From positions 720,158 to 784,157 of the forward strand of contig NZ_CP106952.1 in the NCBI RefSeq assembly GCF_030419005.1: 64,000 nucleotides of DNA, in the 5' to 3' direction. Made by a program: the position numbers and the translations under genes. The notes under the pieces are model-generated. The model did not search any database. It saw only the letters and a program-made list of their open reading frames with translations, and was not told the DNA's origin. Each line of letters starts with the position of its first letter. The stretch's first letter is position 1. The DNA comes from Eleftheria terrae (lineage in GTDB: Bacteria; Pseudomonadota; Gammaproteobacteria; Burkholderiales; Burkholderiaceae_C). Below, in pieces: positions 9,334-38,564 of this stretch.

Positions 9334-10082
9334 AGGCAGGCGACACCTCTCACCTCCCGACCTATCGTTCTGCCGCGCAGCGGCCGATGAACAGCCTGCA
9401 GCTGGCCTGGGCCATCTTCACCGAGCCCGCCGCGGCGTTCGACGCCCTCGAGCGCCAGCCCCGCTTCTGGTTTGCGCTGCTGGTGCCGGCGGCGCTCAGC
9501 GTGGCGGTCTTTCTCTGGTACTTCGGCGTGGTCGATTTCCCGTGGCTGACCGAGCAGATGCTCAGCGCCCACCCGAAGTTCGACGAGATGTCCGAGGCCG
9601 ACAAGCGCGACGCGGCGCAGCTGTTCACCCGCGAGGTGATGCTGTGGTCCAGCGTCGCCTCGCTGGGCCTGGGCGTGCCGCTGCTGCGGGTGCTGGAGGC
9701 GGCCTACTACTCGCTGGCCGGCAAGCTCACCAATGTGCAGCATTCCTTCCGCCACTGGCTGGCGCTGGCGGCGTGGAGCAGCTTCCCGGCGGTGCTGATC
9801 AGCGTCGCCATGGTGCTGCCGCTGCTGCTCACCGACAACGGCCAGGTCACGATGGAAGGGCTCAACCCGCTGTCGCTGAACGAGCTGCTGTTCAACGTGC
9901 CGCGCAGCAGCGAGTGGCACACCCTGCTGACCACGCTGACCGTGCTGCATCCGTGGATGTGGTGGCTGGGCGTGCGCGCGGTGCAGGCCTGGAGCGGTCG
10001 CGGCGCGGGCTTCAGCAGTGCCTTCGCGCTGGCGCCGGTGGTCGCCGTCTACGGCGCGTGGACCCTCTTCATCCTGCTGTAG
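9330..10082 (+). CDS. YIP1-family integral membrane protein
   Basis: 250 aa; the ATG overlaps the desaturase stop by 4 nt. The sequence QLAWAIFTEPAAAFDALERQPRFWFALLVPAALS, a central GLGVPLLRVLEAAYYSLAGKL segment, and a C-terminal region with WWLGVRAVQAWSGRG followed by a final hydrophobic helix are characteristic of bacterial YIP1-domain (PF04893) proteins, with about five membrane segments. Proteins of this family often sit beside MacAB-like exporter genes in proteobacteria, as here (6 nt before the HlyD-type adaptor). Biochemical function is unknown; a partner or assembly factor of the exporter is the natural hypothesis. Confidence 0.8.
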   Translation: MKAGDTSHLPTYRSAAQRPMNSLQLAWAIFTEPAAAFDALERQPRFWFALLVPAALSVAVFLWYFGVVDFPWLTEQMLSAHPKFDEMSEADKRDAAQLFTREVMLWSSVASLGLGVPLLRVLEAAYYSLAGKLTNVQHSFRHWLALAAWSSFPAVLISVAMVLPLLLTDNGQVTMEGLNPLSLNELLFNVPRSSEWHTLLTTLTVLHPWMWWLGVRAVQAWSGRGAGFSSAFALAPVVAVYGAWTLFILL

Positions 10083-10088
10083 GCCCCG

Positions 10089-11347
10089 ATGAACAAAAGG
10101 CAGTTGGTATTCGTGGGCGTGGCGCTGCTGGCGGCGGCCGGGCTCGCCTTCAAGATCAGCCGCGCCGAATCGGCCAAGGAGGTGGAGGCCGAAGCCGCGG
10201 TGCACCGCGTGCTGACGCCCACCATCCTGGCCTCCGGCTCGCTGACCTATGAAAGCCAGGTCACCCTGGTGTCCGAGATCGTCGGCCGGGTGCAGGAGGT
10301 CCTGGTGGAGGACGGCGACCAGGTCAAGCGCGGCCAGGTGCTGTTGCGGCTCGACCCGGAAGCCTCGCTGGCCGAGCTGGCGCAGCTGGAGGCCAACCGC
10401 CGCCAGGCGGCGCTGAACATCCAGCGGCAGCAGGTGCGGCGCGAGTCGACGCTGGCCAAGTGGAGGCGCTACGAGGCGCTGCGTGCCCAAGGCATGGTCG
10501 AGGCCATCAAGTTCGACGAGCTGGTCACCGAGAAGGACGTGGCCGAGGTCGAGCTGCAGACCAGCCGCGAGGCGCTGCGCCAGGCCGAGGCCGAGCTGCA
10601 GCAGGCGCGCGAGCGCCATGCCAAGACGGTGATCCGTGCGCCGATGGACGGCAAGGTCACCGCGGTCTATGTCAAGGCCGGCGAGACTGCGGTGCCGAGC
10701 GCCGCCAGCATCGCCGGCTCCAGCCTGATGGTGATCGGCGACACCGGCAGCCTGTATGCGGAAGTCAACATCGACGAGAGCGACATCGCCAAGATCGCGG
10801 TCGGGCAGCAGGCGCGCATCGTGCCGGCCGCCTTCCCGGACAAGTCGCTGTCCGGCAAGGTCGACCGCATCGCGCTGGCGCCCCGGCAGAACGGCCAGCA
10901 GGGCGCACCGGCGCAGGGCGTGAGCGGGCAGAGCAAGAACTACCCGGTGAAGGTGCGGCTGGAGGCGGCGGCCGGCTCGCTGTTCCATCCCGGCATGAGC
11001 TGCCGTGCCGAGATTTCCACCGCGGCCGCCAATGGCCAGAAGCGCCTCGCGGTGCCGGTGCAGGCGGTGGTCTACGAGCACAGCGGCGGCGACGAGTCGC
11101 AGGCCAAGGCCAGCGTGCTGGTGATGAAGGATGGCCGCGCCAGCAAGCGCCCGGTCGAGACCGGCGTGGCGGACGACCTGCACATCGAGGTCGTCAAGGG
11201 CCTGGCCGAAGGCGAGCAGGTGATCGTCGGCCCGGCCAAGACCCTGCGCTTCCTGCGCGACGGCGAACGGGTGGCGAGCCGCTCGGCGCCTGCGCCTACC
11301 CCGGCGCCTGCGGCATCGCAGGCCGAACCGAAGGAGCCGGCCCGGTC

Positions 11348-11351
<4 letters not shown>
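10089..11351 (+). CDS. HlyD/MacA-type periplasmic adaptor subunit of an ABC exporter
   Basis: 420 aa. A single N-terminal membrane anchor (about residues 5-20) is followed by a biotinyl-lipoyl half motif (VSEIVGRVQEVLVEDGDQVKRGQ), a long Ala/Gln/Glu/Arg-rich helical hairpin (about 95-180), the second lipoyl half (RAPMDGKVTAVYVKAGE), and beta-barrel and membrane-proximal domains. The Ala/Pro-rich C-terminus is probably disordered. This is the membrane-fusion protein order of MacA. The stop overlaps the start of the ATPase gene. In pseudomonad lipopeptide clusters, MacAB-like systems export the lipopeptide, and the position here suggests the same. No outer-membrane TolC-type gene is in the window, so one must come from elsewhere. 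Confidence 0.92.
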
Positions 11352-12048
<697 letters not shown>

Positions 12049-12052
<4 letters not shown>

Positions 12053-13359
12053 GCGCCACATCCGCCGGCCTGCCGGCCACCGGCGCCGTCCCGGCCGAGG
12101 ACGACGCGCCCGACCGGTTGCGCTCCACCTGGTATGCGGTGCAAGAGTGCCTGCGCTCGGCGCTGGACAGCATCCGCTCGCATCCGATGCGCAGCTTCCT
12201 CACCATGCTGGGCATCATCATCGGCGTGGCCTCGGTCATCTGCGTGGTGGGCCTGGTGCAGGGGCTGGCGCAGTCGCTCTCACGCGAATTCCAGGGCCTG
12301 GGCGGCAACACCCTGACGCTGCGCGCCGAAACCCCGCTGGAGGAGGCCCTGCGCGGCCGCGAGAACCGCCTCAAGACCACCGACCTGGAACAGCTGCGCC
12401 ACCGCATCGACGGCATCCGCCACATCACCCCGGTGGTGCTGGCGGGCGGGCGCTACGGCGGCGAGGTGCGCAACGGCCCGCATGTGGCCACCGGGCAGAT
12501 GTTCGGCACCACCTCGCGCTACCAGGACGTGCAGCAGACCTACCCGCGCCACGGCCGCTTCCTGACCGACAGCGACGACGCCAGCCGGCGCCGTGTCGTG
12601 GTGCTGGGCGAGCAGCTGCGCCGCGACCTGAAGCTGCCGGCCAACCCGGTGGGCCGCTTCATCCAGATCTCGGGCGAGTGGTTCCGGGTGGTGGGCAGCA
12701 TGGAGCCGCGCGGCGAGATGTTCGGCATGAGCCAGGACAACTACCTGGTCATGCCCTACCGCACCGCGCTGGCGGTGACCGGCGCCGGCGTGGAGCCGGA
12801 CCTGTGGATCAGCTTTGCCGTTGACGATCCGGCCGAGGTTGACAACATCAAGGCGAAGGTGCGCCTGCTGGTGCGCCGGCTGCACAAGCTGCAGCCGGGG
12901 CAGGCGGACGATTTCGTGGTGGAGTCCTCAGACGCGCTGGCCAAGTCCTTCAACGAGATCTCGACCATCGTGACCCTGGTGGTGGCCGGCATCGTCGGCG
13001 TGTCGCTGCTGGTGGGCGGCGTCGGCATCATGAACATCATGCTGGTGTCGGTCACCGAGCGCACCCGCGAGATTGGCATCGCCAAGGCACTGGGCGCGCC
13101 GTCGCACTTCATCCTGATGCAGTTCCTGATCGAGGCGGTGCTGCTGGCGCTGGCCGGCGGGTTGATCGGCATCGCGGTCGGCTTCCTGCTCAGCCTGGGC
13201 ATCGCCCAGCTGATTCCCAACTTCCCCTCGCCCACCATGCCCTGGGGGGCGGTATTCGGCGCCTGCGCCTTCTCGGCGCTGGTCGGCATCACCTTCGGCA
13301 TCCTGCCGGCCCGCAACGCGGCCAACCTGGTGCCGGTCGAGGCCTTGCGATACGAATGA
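12049..13359 (+). CDS. MacB-type ABC exporter permease (FtsX/MacB_PCD)
   Basis: 436 aa. After a soluble N-terminus, a first membrane helix lies at about residues 45-70 (HPMRSFLTMLGIIIGVASV), followed by a large periplasmic MacB_PCD domain (about 75-300). Three C-terminal helices of the FtsX domain include the signature GVGIMNIMLVSVTERTREIGIAKALGAP and end in ILPARNAANLVPVEALRYE. This is the standard MacB permease layout without the fused ATPase, which is encoded immediately upstream. Together with 10089-12052 it forms a complete inner-membrane exporter. The PLP enzyme gene starts 52 nt downstream. Confidence 0.94.
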
Positions 13360-13411
13360 ACCGGCAGGGCCGGATGCGGCCCGCACACCCAACATCCGAG
13401 GACAGCTTGTC

Positions 13412-14578
13412 ATGCAACGCACCACCCGCCTGCTGAAGCAACCCAACGTGCTGGCAGAGCACGACCCCGTGGTCCAGCCCATCTACCAGTCGAGCGTGTT
13501 CCGCATGCCCGACCACCGGGTGGCCGCCGCCACCGAGCATGCGGTGCATCCGCGCGCCTACTACACCCGCTGGGGCAACCCGACGGTGGCCTACCTCGAG
13601 AACCAGGTGTCCACCCTGGTCGGCACCGAAGCGAGCCTCATCTTCCCGTCCGGCATGTCGGCCATCACCACCACGCTGCTGGCCCTGCTGTCGCCCGGCG
13701 ACACCGCGGCGGTCTCCTCGCGCGTGTATGGCGACACCACCCGGTTCTTCCTGGAGGAGCTGGGCCGCTGGGGGGTGAAGACCCGGTTGTTCGACCCCGC
13801 CGCACCGGACACCCTGCGGCCGCTGCTGCAGGACGGTGCGCGGCTGGTGTACTACGAGACGCTGAGCAACCCGGAGCTGCGGGTGGCCGATGTCGACGGC
13901 ATCCGCCGCGCCTGCCAGGCGCACGGCGCCACCAGCGTCTGCGACAGCACCTTCTCGCCACCCGGCGTGCTGCGCGAGGGCGTGGTGCCGGCGGACCTGG
14001 TCATCCACAGCATGACCAAGTACATGAGCGGGCACTTCGCCGCCTTTGGCGGCTCGCTGAGTGGCCCGCAGGCCCTGGTCGATCGCATCTGGCACCAGCA
14101 GGCGCTGCTGGGCGGCTGCCTCGACCCGCAGGCCGCGTGGCAGATCTCACAAGGGCTGAAGACGCTGGAGCTGCGGGTGGCACGGCAGAGCGCCACGGCC
14201 CGGCTGCTGGCCGAGCAGCTGCAGGGCCATCCGGAGGTCGAGGCGGTGCTGTACCCCGGGCTCGGTGCGTCGCCGGCCGTGCCCTGGCTGGCCAGCGGCG
14301 GCGGCGTGCTGGCCATGGCGCTGAAGGCCGGCGAGGCGGCCGCCGTGCGGGTGGCCGAGCGCACCCGGGTGTTCGGCCTGTCGGTGAGCCTGGGCGGGGT
14401 CAACAGCTGCATCGAGCATGCGGAGTCGATGTCGCACTCGATGCTGCAGGCCATGGACGGGCAGGTGCTGGCCGCGGCGGGCGCCGCCCGCCCGGCGGCC
14501 GGGTTGCTGCGCCTGGCGGTGGGGGTGGAGGACCCGCAGGACCTGCTGCAGGACCTGCTGCAGGCCCTGGCCGCCTGA
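13412..14578 (+). CDS. Cys/Met metabolism PLP-dependent enzyme (cystathionine synthase/lyase or methionine gamma-lyase-like)
   Basis: 388 aa; ATG at 13412 with GAGGA at 13398-13402. Fold-type I PLP enzyme of PF01053: Y-x-R-x-x-NPTV near the N-terminus, FPSGMSAI before the cofactor phosphate site, VYGDTTRFF, the conserved YYETLSNPELRV, the aspartate in SVCDSTFSPP, and the PLP lysine in HSMTKYMSGH (Lys 203). Family members carry out gamma-replacement or beta/gamma-elimination on Cys, Met, homoserine esters or related amino acids. Its place between the exporter and the giant NRPS suggests it makes or modifies a nonproteinogenic building block, but a housekeeping sulfur role cannot be excluded from sequence. 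The gene is followed by a strong hairpin before the NRPS. Confidence 0.88.
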   Translation: MQRTTRLLKQPNVLAEHDPVVQPIYQSSVFRMPDHRVAAATEHAVHPRAYYTRWGNPTVAYLENQVSTLVGTEASLIFPSGMSAITTTLLALLSPGDTAAVSSRVYGDTTRFFLEELGRWGVKTRLFDPAAPDTLRPLLQDGARLVYYETLSNPELRVADVDGIRRACQAHGATSVCDSTFSPPGVLREGVVPADLVIHSMTKYMSGHFAAFGGSLSGPQALVDRIWHQQALLGGCLDPQAAWQISQGLKTLELRVARQSATARLLAEQLQGHPEVEAVLYPGLGASPAVPWLASGGGVLAMALKAGEAAAVRVAERTRVFGLSVSLGGVNSCIEHAESMSHSMLQAMDGQVLAAAGAARPAAGLLRLAVGVEDPQDLLQDLLQALAA

Positions 14579-14629
14579 CACGGCCCACCTGCCCGCGGCG
14601 GCCCGCTGTCGTGGGCGGCCGCGTGGCCC

Positions 14630-14651
14630 GGTGCATCCGGTGGGATGCACC
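14630..14651. promoter_or_regulatory. Perfect hairpin in the PLP-NRPS intergenic gap
   Basis: A perfect 9-bp inverted repeat GGTGCATCC / GGATGCACC with a 4-nt GGTG loop, 77 nt before the NRPS start codon, followed by TTCCCC rather than a T-run. It may be a partial terminator/attenuator that sets the ratio of the long NRPS transcript to the upstream genes, or an operator. The function is inferred. Confidence 0.4.
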
Positions 14652-14727
14652 TTCCCCTGACCCGTCTCTGCTTCCTGCATGCCGGCCCGATGCGGCCGCG
14701 CGCGGAGCTGTTGCTAGGACTCGCACG

Positions 14728-35300
<20,573 letters not shown>

Positions 35301-35304
<4 letters not shown>

Positions 35305-36158
35305 ACCCAGCCAGCCGCATGGCCCAAGTGGAGCGCATCGAGCCTCCCAGCAAGGAACATTTCTATGAGCACTATGTGAATGCCAACCGGCCGGTGGTGC
35401 TGGCCGGTGCCGTCAAGCACTGGAAGGCCAGCTCCTGCTGGAGCATCGACTACCTGAAGTCCGCCATCGGCGACATCACCGTGCCGGTGGAGGTCTCGAG
35501 CAGCGGGCATTTCCCGGCCGACGTGCAGAAGATCGGCATGCGCGAGATGACGGTGAGGGAGTACATCGACACCAACATCCTCTCGCGCCCGGCGGGTGAA
35601 CGGCATTACCTCTCGCAGGCCTCCATCCCCGACCTGTTCCCGACGCTGATGCAGGACATCGACTACCCCGTCTACCTCGACACCACCCGGCCGCCGCGCG
35701 TGAACCTGTGGTTCGGTGCCGCCGGTACGCAGACGCAGCTGCACTACGACGACTCGCACAACCTGTTCGCGCAGCTCAGCGGCAGGAAGCGCTTCCTGCT
35801 GTTCTCCCCGGGCGATTCACGGCGGCTGTACCGCTATCCGCTGAAGCACTGGTACGCGCACTTCAGCCGCATCAACACCGCCACGCCGGACCTGCAGCGC
35901 TACCCCCGCTTCGCCGCGGCGCAGCCGATCGAGTGCACCCTGGAGCCCGGCGATGCGCTGTTCCTGCCCACCTTCTGGTGGCACCAGCCGGCCTGCATCG
36001 ACGATTCGGTGTCCATCAGCATGTGGTGGAGCCCCGAGCTGAAGAAGTGTCTGCGCTTCCGGCAGTTCTACTGGTCGGTGGGCAACTTCGCGCTGGCGGT
36101 GGCCGGCCACCTGGGACAGGTGATCCGCGGCCGCGGCGGCCCGGCGGCGGCCTCGTGA
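35301..36158 (+). CDS. JmjC/cupin-like 2-oxoglutarate- and Fe(II)-dependent oxygenase
   Basis: 285 aa. The ATG overlaps the NRPS stop (ATGA), and AAGAGGAG at 35285-35292 is a strong ribosome site inside the NRPS 3' end, so translation is coupled. The cupin_8/JmjC-like pattern is clear: N-terminal NRPVVLAGAVKHW, WFGAAGTQTQLHYDDSHN with the metal ligands His 148 and Asp 150, the lysine segment SGRKRFLLFSP, LEPGDALFLPTFWWHQ with the distal metal ligand His 228, and SISMWW. Such enzymes hydroxylate amino acid side chains, and tight coupling to the NRPS makes hydroxylation of a carrier-bound or released residue likely. It is the last gene of the NRPS run; the following gene has its own ribosome site 170 nt away. 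Confidence 0.9.
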
Positions 36159-36327
36159 GCGCCGCCGGCCTTGCGCGACAGCTGCCGGTGGCCCGAGGCA
36201 GGGGCGGCCCGCATGACGCGGCGCGTCGCAGCGGACACAATCCTTGCTTCCGACCCGCGCACGGGCCCGCGCCAGGCGGGCCTGCACCGCGCAAGGCACC
36301 GCGGGTCGCCTGTACAGGAGTTGCACG

Positions 36328-37827
36328 ATGACCCTCTCTGCCACCCCGGCCTACGACACCCTTGCCCGCCTGCACATGCGGCTGCACCGGCTGGAGCACC
36401 TGCAATCCATTGCCTGGTGGGACCAGGCCAGCCACATGCCGCCCAAGGGCAGCGAGGCGCGCGCCGCCGCGCTGGCCGAGATGGCGACGCTGCTGCACCG
36501 GCTGCGCACCGATCCCGACATGAAAGAGCAGATCGCCCGGGCCGAGCAGGAAGCGCTGGATGAGCCGCAACGCGCCAACCTGCGCGAGATCCGGCGTGAC
36601 TGGCTGCAGGCCACGGCCTTGCCGGACGAGCTGGTCGAAGCCAAGTCGCTGGCTGCCTCGCGCTGCGAGCATGCCTGGCGGCGCCAGCGGCCAGCCAACG
36701 ACTGGGCCGGCTTCCTGGAGAACTTCCGCCCGGTGCTGCGGCTGGCCCGCGAGGAAGCGCAACGCCTGTCCGAGGCGGGCGGCCTGGGCCGCTATGACGC
36801 CTTGCTCGACCGTTTCGAGCCCGGCATGCGCGGCGCCACCGTGGAGCGCCTGTTCGCCGACCTCAAGGGCTGGTTGCCGGACCTGGTCCAGCGGGTGGTG
36901 GCGGCCCAGGCCACCCGGCCGGTGAGCGAGCCGAAGGGCCCGTTCCCGATCGCGGCGCAACGCGCCCTCAGCCTGGACGTGATGCGCTTGCTGGACTTCG
37001 ACTTCGAGGCCGGCCGGCTCGACGAAAGCACCCATCCCTTCTCCGGCGGCGTGCCCGAGGACGTGCGGCTGACCACCCGCTACCGCGAGGACAACTTCGT
37101 GCAGAGCCTGATGGGCACCATCCACGAGACGGGCCACGCCCGCTACGAGCAGAACCTGCCGCGCGAGCTGCTGGGCCAGCCGGTGGCCCGTGCCCGTTCG
37201 ATGGCGGTGCACGAAAGCCAGAGCCTGTCCTTCGAGATGCAGCTGGGCCGCAGCCGGCCCTTCGTCGAACTGCTGGCGCCGCTGGTGGTGCGCCACCTCG
37301 GCGCACAGCCGGCCTTCGAGCCCGAGCCGCTGCACCGCCTGCTGACCCGGGTCGCGCCGGGCTACATCCGCGTCGATGCCGACGAGGTGACCTACCCGGC
37401 CCACGTGATCCTGCGTTTCGAGATCGAGCGGGCGCTGATCGAGGGCGAAGCCGAGGCGGAGGACATCCCCGCCCTGTGGGACCGCGGCATGGCCGCGCTC
37501 CTGGGCATCGACACCCGCGGCAACTACCGTGACGGCTGCCTGCAGGACGTGCACTGGAGCGAGGGCCTGTTCGGCTACTTCCCCTGCTACACCCTGGGCG
37601 CGATGTATGCGGCGCAGTGGTTCGCCACGCTGCGGCGCGCCACGCCCGACCTGGACCGCCGTATCGCCGCCGGCGACCTGGCACCGGTGCTCGACTGGCT
37701 GCGCGGGAACGTCTGGCTGCAGGGCAGCCGCTGGACCACCGACGAGCTGGCCGTGCGGGCCAGCGGCGAGCCGCTCAACCCGGCGCATTTCCGGGCGCAC
37801 CTGGAAAGCCGCTACCTGGGTGGCTGA
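36328..37827 (+). CDS. M32 family metallocarboxypeptidase (carboxypeptidase Taq type)
   Basis: 499 aa; start at the ATG at 36328, with CAGGAG at 36315-36320. The zinc site HETGH (His 266, Glu 267, His 270) sits in MGTIHETGHARYEQNLP, followed by VHESQSLSFEMQLGRS and the C-terminal DVHWSEGLFGYFPCYTLGAMYAAQ, all hallmarks of the M32 family. Length and layout equal the family norm (~500 aa), and there is no signal peptide, so it is a cytoplasmic carboxypeptidase with broad C-terminal specificity. It follows the NRPS locus on the same strand, but with a 169-nt gap it is probably a separate housekeeping gene. A role in clearing peptides or aldehyde inhibitors is speculation. Confidence 0.95.
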   Translation: MTLSATPAYDTLARLHMRLHRLEHLQSIAWWDQASHMPPKGSEARAAALAEMATLLHRLRTDPDMKEQIARAEQEALDEPQRANLREIRRDWLQATALPDELVEAKSLAASRCEHAWRRQRPANDWAGFLENFRPVLRLAREEAQRLSEAGGLGRYDALLDRFEPGMRGATVERLFADLKGWLPDLVQRVVAAQATRPVSEPKGPFPIAAQRALSLDVMRLLDFDFEAGRLDESTHPFSGGVPEDVRLTTRYREDNFVQSLMGTIHETGHARYEQNLPRELLGQPVARARSMAVHESQSLSFEMQLGRSRPFVELLAPLVVRHLGAQPAFEPEPLHRLLTRVAPGYIRVDADEVTYPAHVILRFEIERALIEGEAEAEDIPALWDRGMAALLGIDTRGNYRDGCLQDVHWSEGLFGYFPCYTLGAMYAAQWFATLRRATPDLDRRIAAGDLAPVLDWLRGNVWLQGSRWTTDELAVRASGEPLNPAHFRAHLESRYLGG

Positions 37828-38010
37828 GAGCGGCTGACGACACCCTCCATCGCCCAGCGGCCGAGCGCCGTCTGGCGGTGCAGGAGAAGAAGCGGGGCGG
37901 TTGGCACTGCGCCGTGGAAGACGCAGGCAACGCGGTGGTCCGAGGTCGACTCGCCAGCAAGGCGGACGATCGCCGTTGGCGAGCGGCTCCTGCCCCGGCG
38001 ACACCCTGTG

Positions 38011-38114
38011 CGGGCTACGGGCTACGGGCTGGGGGCTGGGGGCTACGGGTGGGGGCTACGGGCTGGGGGCTGCGGGCTGGGGGCTGCGGGCTGCGGGCCG
38101 CGGGCTGCGGGCCG
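38011..38114. repeat. Heptanucleotide tandem array, unit [C/G]GGGCT[A/G], about 15 copies
   Basis: Fourteen 7-bp units and one 6-bp unit follow each other without interruption; variants are CGGGCTA, CGGGCTG, GGGGCTG, GGGGCTA and CGGGCCG. Each unit carries a run of at least three G, so the + strand could form G-quadruplexes, and the array could change length by slippage. It lies in non-coding DNA about 450 bp upstream of the metallopeptidase gene. Confidence 0.95.
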
Positions 38115-38505
38115 CCTCCCTCTATCAGGAAGCTGTCCCCCGGGCAAGCGGCTTCGCCGCTGCAACAGCTGCCGGCGCAGGTGCCTTCCTCGCGAAGCAC
38201 GGGACGCGGCCCAGGGCTCAAGCCCGCTGCACCGCATCAGCAGAAGCATTTAGATACTGTCGTTTCAAGCAGTTGGGTCGCATCGCCCGGTTTGGGCCGT
38301 TGCGGCGAAGAATTTCCGTCACTTCATTGCAATACGGAAACGGTCGGAACCGCGACCGCAGCGAGCGGTCGCGCGGTGTTTCCTGGCGGCCGGACTTGCA
38401 AAGGCTAAAGCGCCCATTTCGCTTGTCCCGGCCGGGCGCCACAGCCGAAGTGCGCAGGCACTCAGGGGACTTGCCGCCCACGCTAGCCAGAGTTGGCCCC
38501 AGATT

Positions 38506-38519
38506 TGCAAACGTTTTCA
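38506..38519. promoter_or_regulatory. LacI-family operator-like site upstream of the metallopeptidase gene
   Basis: TGCAAACGTTTTCA fits the LacI/GalR-family pattern TGNAANCGNTTNCA at every fixed position. It ends 45 nt before the GTG start of the metallopeptidase gene, where a repressor would overlap promoter or early transcript. A similar site precedes the GH18 gene (41189-41206). No LacI-family gene is in the window. Confidence 0.55.
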
Positions 38520-38564
38520 GTCCTCAGAAGGTTTGCATCACCCGCTTTTCAGGAAGGCCCTCCC

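Larger units (their letters stand above)
37828..38564. other. Intergenic region with a heptanucleotide tandem repeat
   Basis: About 740 bases without a convincing gene. The first part holds a G-rich heptamer array (38011-38114, listed separately). The last part becomes less G+C-rich and carries a LacI-type operator-like site before the metallopeptidase start. Open frames here have the Arg/Pro/Gly-rich composition of non-coding high-GC DNA. Confidence 0.6.

Noticed and set aside
36328..37827. Including the M32 carboxypeptidase in the NRPS locus as a tailoring or resistance gene
   Set aside because: It has its own ribosome site after a 169-nt gap, is a complete, typical housekeeping-type enzyme and has no coupling to the JmjC gene.
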